27,749 bases of DNA from a virus. A program made the position numbers and the translations under genes. Shown one piece after another: positions 5,802-11,789 of the stretch. Positions within the stretch are counted from its first letter, which is position 1, and every line of letters begins with the position of its first letter. The notes beneath the pieces were generated by a model. It was not told the DNA's origin and searched no databases. It saw only the letters and a list, made by a program, of their open reading frames with translations. The stretch is taken from IMG/VR virus record IMGVR_UViG_3300030388_001463, positions 1-27,749 of that record. The stretch is one strand, 5' to 3'.

Positions 5802-7327
5802 TAAAAAGGTGACTCCTGATAAGGTACCTGACTAACTTCAGCCATAGTTTCTTTCATAGAATTTATTTTAACTACTCGTGGAGTTTGGTTTTTTAATTCC
5901 ATTCTAATCTCACCAACAAAAATTTCTTTCAATTGTGTAATTAAATTATAAGTTTTAGTCTTATCCATCTCCCAATTATTACGTTTTGCAAATGCATAAA
6001 AGTCTTCCATTCTAAAATAAGAAAAACCTTCATCAGTCCAAGCCGTCTTATTAAGTATGTCATCTTTAGTTCTAGCCTTAGCTCTGTGTACAGTGTAGTC
6101 ATACAATAGATTCTCAATTTGAAATTTAGGATTCAATGATTCTAATGGTTCTGTTTCCTGTAAACCTAACATCAATGGTTTTAAATAAATCTCACGCCAA
6201 TCTTTGGCTTTTGGTATAGGTGAGATAACATTTGCTTGATCTAATACTGCTATCGCAAATAAATTCGGATTGTGTAGTTGTTCAGTTTTTAATTCTATTC
6301 GTTTACCACCTACGTTTAAAAACCATTGTGGTGGATTAGAGTTCATTTTAGATAATGTTTCTAGCTCTGGCATTTGTTCTTCTTCAAAACCAACCCCAAA
6401 CTTTTTAGTTCTACACAAAGCTGGATTGCATACACCACAAATAGGCTGGTCTTTACACCTGTATTTATCGTAACCACGTTTACCAATAGAACCCATTAAT
6501 TGTTTTACTTCTTGAAAACTTAATGGTGGATCCATATACTTTTGATTGTCTTCCATAACTTTATCTTCCCAAGTATCTGGATCAGCTTGCTTTCTAAATA
6601 TAGCTACATTAAATAAACCATTATTTCTTGAACCATCACCAAAACCTTCAGCCGCTAATTTATTTAAACAAGGTGGACCATCTTTAAATGCTTCAACCTT
6701 TTTTATAACTTCTTTAGTTACAACTATTTCATGTACCTGTGCTTCTGTTAAAGCTAACTTATCAAAAGTATTACAAAAATCTTCTAAAGAAATAGCCTTG
6801 CCTTCTGCATCCATAGCATAACGCAATCCTCTTATACCACCATGATAAGGTAAGTTTAAAAAGTTTCCGGTATCACCACGTTCTGCTAATATCTCAGTTT
6901 GTTTTGGAAATATTTCTGATCCTTCAAAACCCAATGCCCCTGACATAACTTTTAATTTTGCTTGCATTAAAGCTGCACTAATAAACTCAGAAGTAAATAA
7001 AAATAAGTGTGCACCACCAGATTTTGATCTAAACATTACCAGTGGGAATTTATGGGACTTAATAGAGGCCGCTAGTTTTTTGTGGTCTAATTTATATTCA
7101 TCTACATCAACACACCCCCAACGACACTCATTGTTTTCGTTTATGGGTATAACGCCAAGTGCTGGGTCCTTACCATCTAAATGGTCTTGCCATAGCTGAT
7201 CTGGTATTGATTCACGTTTAATAAACGCCTTACCTATGGCTTTACCTTTTTCGGTTGTCTCACCAGTTAAAATTAACTGGCCATAAGCACTGTTGTTGCC
7301 TTCAAAAATCTTTCTAAAATTTTGCAT
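5801..7327 (-). CDS. Archaeo-eukaryotic-type (TOTE conflict system-like) primase, 508 aa
   Basis: The N-terminal domain carries the AEP catalytic signature: D74 and D76 in GCVDVDEY, then S103 and H107 in RSKSGGAHLF, then EIFPKQTEI near 138-146 and NLPYHGG near 158-164. This spacing matches primases of the TOTE type, known from conflict elements and from some phages. A four-cysteine cluster, C-x5-C-x2-C-x4-C (RCKDQPICGVCNPALC, about residues 294-310), probably binds zinc or an Fe-S centre. The remaining 190 residues are unassigned and may contact the helicase. It would make primers for the PolA replisome. It overlaps the 80-aa gene by 14 bases and couples by TAATG to the UvrD-like helicase. 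Confidence 0.88.
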   Translation of the reverse strand: MQNFRKIFEGNNSAYGQLILTGETTEKGKAIGKAFIKRESIPDQLWQDHLDGKDPALGVIPINENNECRWGCVDVDEYKLDHKKLAASIKSHKFPLVMFRSKSGGAHLFLFTSEFISAALMQAKLKVMSGALGFEGSEIFPKQTEILAERGDTGNFLNLPYHGGIRGLRYAMDAEGKAISLEDFCNTFDKLALTEAQVHEIVVTKEVIKKVEAFKDGPPCLNKLAAEGFGDGSRNNGLFNVAIFRKQADPDTWEDKVMEDNQKYMDPPLSFQEVKQLMGSIGKRGYDKYRCKDQPICGVCNPALCRTKKFGVGFEEEQMPELETLSKMNSNPPQWFLNVGGKRIELKTEQLHNPNLFAIAVLDQANVISPIPKAKDWREIYLKPLMLGLQETEPLESLNPKFQIENLLYDYTVHRAKARTKDDILNKTAWTDEGFSYFRMEDFYAFAKRNNWEMDKTKTYNLITQLKEIFVGEIRMELKNQTPRVVKINSMKETMAEVSQVPYQESPF

Positions 7328-7556
7328 ACTCTATATGATACTCTTTCTGATACTTTCTAATTTTTTCTTTATTCTTCTCTCTATATTCAGCCTGATAGCC
7401 AGACTCTTTCATTAATCTTTTTTTATATTCAATCCCTTCGGGACTGTCCATAAAATTTTTCTTATTATCACGTAAATTTTTTATAGTATTACGTAAACTA
7501 TTAATTACTTGCTTGCGGTAATACTGTTTCTGATAACTTGTTCTGTCTGTCGTCAT
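7314..7556 (-). CDS. Small basic protein of unknown function, 80 aa
   Basis: The protein is rich in Lys, Tyr, Gln and Arg; YQKQYYRKQVINSLRNTIKN and EYREKNKEKIRKYQKEYH are probably long amphipathic helices. Such sequences occur as spacers in homing nucleases and as nucleic-acid-binding small proteins, but no catalytic motif is present here. GGGAGG lies seven bases before the ATG. It is preceded by a strong hairpin whose loop can pair with this ribosome binding site (7562-7604), so its translation may be controlled. It lies between the SSB-like gene and the primase and overlaps the primase start. Confidence 0.65.
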   Translation of the reverse strand: MTTDRTSYQKQYYRKQVINSLRNTIKNLRDNKKNFMDSPEGIEYKKRLMKESGYQAEYREKNKEKIRKYQKEYHIEYAKF

Positions 7557-7561
7557 GTGAT

Positions 7562-7604
7562 ATCCTCCCTCTTCGGTACCGAGCTGGGGGGATAGCTCGG
7601 TACC
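7562..7604 (-). promoter_or_regulatory. Perfect 11-bp hairpin with loop complementary to the downstream Shine-Dalgarno
   Basis: On the minus strand GGTACCGAGCT (7604-7594) pairs perfectly with AGCTCGGTACC (7585-7575) around the loop ATCCCCCC. The ribosome binding site of the 80-aa gene, GGGAGGAT (7569-7562), could pair with that loop at seven of eight positions. No T run follows the stem, so it does not look like an intrinsic terminator. It fills the only gap in the replication operon between the SSB-like gene and the 80-aa gene. The five-base linker is short for a full pseudoknot over an 11-bp stem, so the tertiary pairing is uncertain. Confidence 0.55.
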
Positions 7605-7615
7605 AGTTGTAATGA

Positions 7616-8389
7616 TTAAAATGGTACGTCGTCTTTAGACTTAGTATCACTTTCACCATGTTTTACTTTCACGGTACCTTTAGCACACGATTCAGCAAAC
7701 TTCTTAGCAGCCCCGTACAGATCTTTATCTTGTACTGGACCCACCTTATTAATAGCCCAACCATACCAAGTTCCCTTGTCATTTGATTGTTGAACTGTTT
7801 TAAGGTTATACACGTGACTATATGCAGCCGGTGTGAACATACCATTCTTGCCTTGAAGCTTGATACTGTTCATCATTGAGTTCCATGATCTACTAACTTT
7901 TAATTGTGTAGATTTCATAGAGATCAACGCCGTTTGCACATCTTCTGTAACAACATAATAAGATGCTGTGGTTTCTAGATAGTTACCATTAGGTAACCTA
8001 TCCTTATAATCACCACTGCTTCTAGTTGTTTCCGTCATAATGCCACTATCAACTGAATGAATAGCAACAGGAGCACTAGAGCCTTCACCTCTATCACTCC
8101 ACTCAATGTACTCGCGCTTATAATGGCACGGTATTACATTAAGTCCCTTCTCACCATCATATGCCACTTTAGTCACGGTATTAAATATCATACCTGCTTC
8201 TGCGCCTTCAACATATTTGGCATCCCGTTTGTTAACTTCCGGGGATAGTTGTGCCAATATTCTTAGGAATGGTAATGCAAAGTCATCACTTGACATATTG
8301 TCCATACCTACATTGGCATCTGCCTCAAACATACCTGCTAGAGCTATACTTGAGTTTTCTTTTTTAGTTACTTGTTTTTCTTGAGTCAT
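7616..8389 (-). CDS. Probable single-stranded DNA-binding protein, 257 aa
   Basis: The main clue is the C-terminus: a charged, flexible stretch (KHGESDTKSKDDVPF) ending in DDVPF. It closely copies the acidic tail of bacterial SSB (DDDIPF), which recruits partner enzymes. The preceding 230 residues are a mixed, largely beta-predicted domain with conserved-looking aromatic positions (WSDRGEGSS, YYVVTEDVQTALISMKSTQL, GTWYGWAINKVGP), compatible with an OB-fold, though I cannot assign a named family. AGGAGA precedes the ATG. It lies upstream of primase, helicase and polymerase. A recombination mediator or another replication protein with an SSB-like tail would be the main alternative. Confidence 0.68.
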   Translation of the reverse strand: MTQEKQVTKKENSSIALAGMFEADANVGMDNMSSDDFALPFLRILAQLSPEVNKRDAKYVEGAEAGMIFNTVTKVAYDGEKGLNVIPCHYKREYIEWSDRGEGSSAPVAIHSVDSGIMTETTRSSGDYKDRLPNGNYLETTASYYVVTEDVQTALISMKSTQLKVSRSWNSMMNSIKLQGKNGMFTPAAYSHVYNLKTVQQSNDKGTWYGWAINKVGPVQDKDLYGAAKKFAESCAKGTVKVKHGESDTKSKDDVPF

Positions 8390-8406
8390 TTTTTATTCTC
8401 CTTGGT

Positions 8407-8967
8407 TCATGATTTCCGGCTTATTTTTGTTTGATCTTTCACAAAAGTGTGAAAGAATTCCGAGGGCATATCGAGTCCGGACTCAATACGCTCCCGGTAG
8501 AGTGCTTTCAAAGTCATAGGTTCTACCTTCTGCTTCTGCGAGGGTTCAAAACCCTCTTGCACTGCAAGGCCTAACAATTGTTCTGCCTTGTTATCTTCGC
8601 CCTTCCCGAACTGTACGGCTACCTCATTTTTAATAAGATCGCCAAGTTCGTTTTCACGAAGCCAGTTATAAGCTGATTCGACTGAGTCTTTTTTTACAGT
8701 ACAGCTATAGGTTTTCTTAACCTCTACACCTGAACCGTCAGCTAATTTCAAAGATACTAACCCTTGCTCTGCGAGCAAATTAGGTATTACCTCTGAAGAA
8801 ATTTTGTCTGCTGCTGCTTTTTTTGCTTTGAGTTGTTGTTCTAAAGAATCTATATCGTTCTCTATACCTTGTAACTCTTGACAAAAAGTAGCTAATGTTT
8901 GTATGTCTGTCTTCTCAATCAACTGTTGTTGATCACCTTCTAAGTCTTCTAATGTTATATTACTCAT
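8407..8967 (-). CDS. Coiled-coil replication-module protein of unknown function, 186 aa
   Basis: ATG 8967 is chosen over the upstream in-frame ATG at 9033. It lies two bases after the stop of the previous gene (TAAAAATG), while 9033 would force a 64-base overlap. Residues of about 20-60 (QTLATFCQELQGIENDIDSL, EQQLKAKKAAADKI) form a coiled coil. A compact domain follows with a beta hairpin (VSLKLADGSGVEVKKTY) and helices. There is no catalytic motif. Neighbourhood with the SSB-like gene suggests a DNA-metabolism accessory role, which is inference. Confidence 0.75.
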   Translation of the reverse strand: MSNITLEDLEGDQQQLIEKTDIQTLATFCQELQGIENDIDSLEQQLKAKKAAADKISSEVIPNLLAEQGLVSLKLADGSGVEVKKTYSCTVKKDSVESAYNWLRENELGDLIKNEVAVQFGKGEDNKAEQLLGLAVQEGFEPSQKQKVEPMTLKALYRERIESGLDMPSEFFHTFVKDQTKISRKS

Positions 8968-8969
8968 TT

Positions 8970-9371
8970 TTATTCTGCTTTCTGATATAAGTCTATTGTT
9001 AGTGGGTAGTAAGTTCTCTCTCTTTTGTCCCACTTCAAAAGATTAAATTGTCCTTGAGTTTGATCACTGACAATAGCTGTTGATAAACCGATAATAGCTG
9101 GGTCACCTGTACATAAAATAAAATCCTTAGATGTAAAGTCACGTAAGTTCTTTTGCATTTTAAATATAAATGGTCCAGAACTAAATATTATTTGTGACAA
9201 AGGTGGTAAACAAATTACCAAATAACCAAACTCAGACGCTCCCAAAATATTTATATTTTGAGGAGGGTGCTGTAGTACGTAAACAAAAGTTTCTTTAGGG
9301 TTCTCTTTTTGAAACGCTAAAAAATCTTGTAAACTTTTTGGTTTATAAAGTTCGAATATTTTATTCTTCAT
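8970..9371 (-). CDS. Hypothetical protein of the early operon, 133 aa
   Basis: The protein starts MKNKIFELYKPKSLQDFLAF. It has a hydrophobic beta-rich middle (LGASEFGYLVICLPPLSQII, SSGPFIFKMQ) but no convincing transmembrane helix or signal peptide. FILCTGDPAIIGLS, about residues 83-96, looks like a buried core strand and loop. GGGTGGGAAG precedes the ATG. It lies between the 64-aa and 186-aa genes in the leftward operon with short gaps. I do not recognise a family or function. Confidence 0.7.
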   Translation of the reverse strand: MKNKIFELYKPKSLQDFLAFQKENPKETFVYVLQHPPQNINILGASEFGYLVICLPPLSQIIFSSGPFIFKMQKNLRDFTSKDFILCTGDPAIIGLSTAIVSDQTQGQFNLLKWDKRERTYYPLTIDLYQKAE

Positions 9372-9390
9372 CTTCCCACCCTTCTAGTGA

Positions 9391-9585
9391 TTAGTTTGTT
9401 GGTTCTTCTTCTGGGTAGACATTATCTTTCCCATTTGTAATATTGCTTACATACGCATCTATTTTTTCATTAGCCGCTGCTAACTCTATTTCTTTACCAG
9501 CAACATTAAGTTCCTGTTGTAAAATTTCCTGATTTAATTTTTGTATTTTGTTAACTAATACATTAATGATTTGTTTATCTTCCAT
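9391..9585 (-). CDS. First gene of the leftward operon: small coiled-coil protein, 64 aa
   Basis: The start is placed at ATG 9585 (MEDKQIINVLVNKIQKLNQE), with AGGAG about eight bases upstream. An upstream in-frame ATG at 9630 lies before the predicted transcription start (about 9610) and has no ribosome binding site, so it is rejected. Residues 5-42 show hydrophobic positions spaced for a coiled coil; the tail is acidic (YPEEEPTN). Probably a small oligomeric early protein; function unknown. Confidence 0.7.
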   Translation of the reverse strand: MEDKQIINVLVNKIQKLNQEILQQELNVAGKEIELAAANEKIDAYVSNITNGKDNVYPEEEPTN

Positions 9586-9607
9586 TTTCTTTCTCCTATT
9601 TTTATAG

Positions 9608-9636
9608 TTGACTTTTAATATAAGTATCATTATATA
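9608..9636 (+). promoter_or_regulatory. Rightward sigma70-like promoter for the SNF2 helicase
   Basis: TTGACT (9608-9613) is followed after exactly 17 bases by TATATA (9631-9636), giving transcription from about 9643 and a leader of some 20 bases before ATG 9665. Its -35 and -10 bracket those of the leftward promoter, so the two cannot be occupied at once. Confidence 0.65.
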
Positions 9637-9644
9637 TATGTCAA
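9617..9644 (-). promoter_or_regulatory. Leftward sigma70-like promoter of the replication operon
   Basis: Read leftward, a perfect TTGACA (9644-9639) is followed after 16 bases by TATATT (9622-9617). Transcription would begin near 9610 and reach the 64-aa gene at 9585, then the coupled operon to the polymerase. It overlaps the rightward promoter on the other strand; TTGAC and GTCAA form the outer arms of a 37-bp symmetrical region. Confidence 0.7.
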
Positions 9645-9664
9645 GAAAGAATATAAGATAATTT

Positions 9665-11110
9665 ATGATAAAACATTACAAGTTTAAAACTAAGCCATAC
9701 GACCATCAATTGGTAGCCTTAGAGAAGTCCTGGGCTCAAAAAACTTATGCTTTGTTTATGGAAATGGGTACTGGTAAGTCCAAGGTCCTTGTTGATAACA
9801 TCGCTATGCTGTATGACCGAGGTGCTATTAAAGCTGCAGTAATCGTGGCTCCTAAAGGTGTGTACAAAAACTGGTTTGATATAGAAATTCCAGTGCACTT
9901 GCCGGACCATGTAGAACACACTAAAGTATTATGGGAACCAACTAATAGTAAAAAAAAACAACTAGAACTTGATACATTATTTGATGGTGGAACTGACCTT
10001 AAGATACTGATTATAAACGTAGAAGCATTTTCTACAAAGAAAGGTCTGGACTTTGCGCATAGTTTCCTTAACATATTCTTAGGGAAAGCCCTTTTAGGAA
10101 TTGACGAATCAACGACAATCAAGAATCCGACAGCTAAACGCACAAAAAGTATTTTAAAAATAGGGAATCTAGCGTCGTATCGAAGAATCTTAACTGGCTC
10201 ACCCGTAACGAAATCACCCCTTGACTTATTCAGTCAATGTAAATTCCTGGACCCTTATCATTTAGGCTATGACTCTTACTATGCTTATCGTAGCCGGTAT
10301 GCACATATGTTAGACAGAAATTTTGGTGGCCGCCGCGTACAAATTGTAGGTAGCTATAGAAGATTAGATGAACTAGCTAAGAAATTAGAAAGTTTTTCTT
10401 ATAGAGTTTTAAAAGAAGATTGTTTAGATTTACCAGAGAAAGTATTTGTTACTAGAAATGTAGAACTAACTGATGAACAGAAAAAACTTTACGCTACTAT
10501 GAAGTCAGCAGCGATTGCTATGATTGAAGGTAAGGTTATGAGCTCGGCAAATGCATTAACACAAATGATGCGACTACATCAGATCACTTGTGGCACTTTT
10601 AAAGCTGACGACGGCACTGTTAGACAGGTACCTAGCAACAGATTAAATGAACTTATGAATGTTGTAGAAGAAACTGATGGCAAGGTAATTATTTGGGCTA
10701 CATATAGAGAAGACATCAGAAAAATAGTCGAAGCTCTAAAAAAAGCTTACGGAGAAGCCTCTACAGTAGAGTATCACGGCGGGGTGGATACTACCCTCCG
10801 GCAAGAGGCAATTGCTCTATTTCAGGACGTTAAGGGCCCTACACGCTATTTTGTTGGAAACACACAGACTGGAGGGTATGGAATCACCCTTACTGCAGCT
10901 AACACTATGATTTACTATTCTAACTCATACGACCTAGAGAAAAGACTCCAATCAGAAGATCGAGCGCATCGTATCGGCCAGACTGGCAGTGTTACTTACG
11001 TGGATTTGATTGCAGAAAAGACTATAGATGAACGTATCGTAACAGCACTAAAGAAAAAGGTAAATATTGCAAATGAAATTATGGGCGAAGATCTTAAAGA
11101 TTGGATCTAA
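9665..11110 (+). CDS. SNF2-type superfamily 2 helicase/ATPase, 481 aa
   Basis: The only plus-strand gene. Motifs in order: YDHQLVALEKSW (Q-like region), Walker A GTGKS with K38, VAPKGVYKNW (motif Ia), motif II DEST at D147, TGSPVTKSPLDLF (motif III), then the second RecA domain with VIIWATYRED, YHGGVDTTLRQEAIALFQ, GGYGITLTAANTMIYY (motif V) and SEDRAHRIGQ at about 430-439 (motif VI). This is the SNF2 signature: an ATP-driven DNA translocase rather than a processive helicase. Phage SNF2-like proteins are usually linked with replication or recombination, but a precise role is unknown. It has its own promoter and meets the M15 peptidase gene tail to tail with a 4-base overlap. The ribosome binding site is weak (AAGAAAG). 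Confidence 0.95.
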   Translation: MIKHYKFKTKPYDHQLVALEKSWAQKTYALFMEMGTGKSKVLVDNIAMLYDRGAIKAAVIVAPKGVYKNWFDIEIPVHLPDHVEHTKVLWEPTNSKKKQLELDTLFDGGTDLKILIINVEAFSTKKGLDFAHSFLNIFLGKALLGIDESTTIKNPTAKRTKSILKIGNLASYRRILTGSPVTKSPLDLFSQCKFLDPYHLGYDSYYAYRSRYAHMLDRNFGGRRVQIVGSYRRLDELAKKLESFSYRVLKEDCLDLPEKVFVTRNVELTDEQKKLYATMKSAAIAMIEGKVMSSANALTQMMRLHQITCGTFKADDGTVRQVPSNRLNELMNVVEETDGKVIIWATYREDIRKIVEALKKAYGEASTVEYHGGVDTTLRQEAIALFQDVKGPTRYFVGNTQTGGYGITLTAANTMIYYSNSYDLEKRLQSEDRAHRIGQTGSVTYVDLIAEKTIDERIVTALKKKVNIANEIMGEDLKDWI

Positions 11111-11568
11111 AAAAGAATCGGGGAATAATTTACTTTGCCTGCTATTCTTTCTGCTTTCAGTATTTGTTTTCTCGAATTTCCCGTCGTACTAGAGCAATGT
11201 ACCCAACCTGAGTTGGGATCACCATCAACATAAAATTCTAATATCAATTGATCGAAGTCACAGTTTGTACTTATCCAAGCTGCAAGCTCCTTGTTATCTA
11301 CAGAATGTATTTCAAAGTCTGCAGCCTCACCCCGGGCGTGTTGTGAGTTAACCGAAGAACCAATAGCCTCGCACAACGTAGGGCTGCGATAGCCTGAGGA
11401 TATCATAACCGGCTTACCAAAATGCTCGCGCACTGGTTGCAGGATAGTTTTCGCTAGGTGAATAAGATTCTCTACATGCTCAGTTGAAGGTTCATTATGA
11501 ATTCCTTTACGAGTTGCAGTTTGTGATTTAGTTAATTCGTTTAGTGTAAAATTATTTGATAAATTCAT
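11107..11568 (-). CDS. M15-family peptidase endolysin, 153 aa
   Basis: The fold signature of peptidase M15_3 (D-Ala/L-Ala-D-Glu type carboxypeptidase) is clear: VMISSGYRSP, then SQHARGEAADFE giving zinc ligands H77 and D84, and GWVHCS giving H124. It would cut the peptide stems of host peptidoglycan at lysis, or early during entry. There is no signal peptide, so export needs the holin. Its start shares a base with the stop of the membrane protein upstream (TAATG). The stop overlaps the convergent SNF2 gene, so this is the last gene of the late operon. Confidence 0.92.
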   Translation of the reverse strand: MNLSNNFTLNELTKSQTATRKGIHNEPSTEHVENLIHLAKTILQPVREHFGKPVMISSGYRSPTLCEAIGSSVNSQHARGEAADFEIHSVDNKELAAWISTNCDFDQLILEFYVDGDPNSGWVHCSSTTGNSRKQILKAERIAGKVNYSPILF

Positions 11569-11789
11569 TATAACAATCCTATTAATCCTTCAATAACAAT
11601 TAAACCAACGGCCCCCACCGTAGTTAAAACAACCCAATAGATTTTATCTATCTTGCCACCCAATTTCTCCACGTCTCTGTGCACATGTAAAACGTCTTGC
11701 TTTAAGTTTTCTACTTCTCTTTTCACCCCAGTTATATGTCCTTGTATTGAAATTATATGTTCGCGTTCTGTTTTAGGTTCCATTTCCAT
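11568..11789 (-). CDS. XhlA-like holin accessory: coiled coil with C-terminal membrane anchor, 73 aa
   Basis: Residues 8-48 are a continuous amphipathic helix (HIISIQGHITGVKREVENLK, LHVHRDVEKLGGKIDKI), and residues of about 49-73 (YWVVLTTVGAVGLIVIEGLI) form one C-terminal transmembrane helix. This architecture is that of haemolysin XhlA-type proteins, which act in phage lysis. It sits directly before the M15 endolysin and both junctions are TAATG overlaps, which supports a lysis cassette. Whether it forms the hole itself or only assists cannot be told; no second holin is visible in the window. Confidence 0.72.
   Translation of the reverse strand: MEMEPKTEREHIISIQGHITGVKREVENLKQDVLHVHRDVEKLGGKIDKIYWVVLTTVGAVGLIVIEGLIGLL

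Noticed and set aside
8968-9033. Upstream ATG (9033) as start of the coiled-coil gene
   Set aside because: It lies deep inside the previous gene, while ATG 8967 follows that gene's stop by two bases.
9745-10143. 132-codon frame on the minus strand inside the SNF2 gene
   Set aside because: It is antisense to conserved SNF2 motifs, has no ribosome binding site and its composition is that of a shadow frame.
11084-11116. AGATC...GATCT pair next to a run of A after the SNF2 gene
   Set aside because: Five base pairs only, and the T run is on the wrong side for a terminator on either strand.
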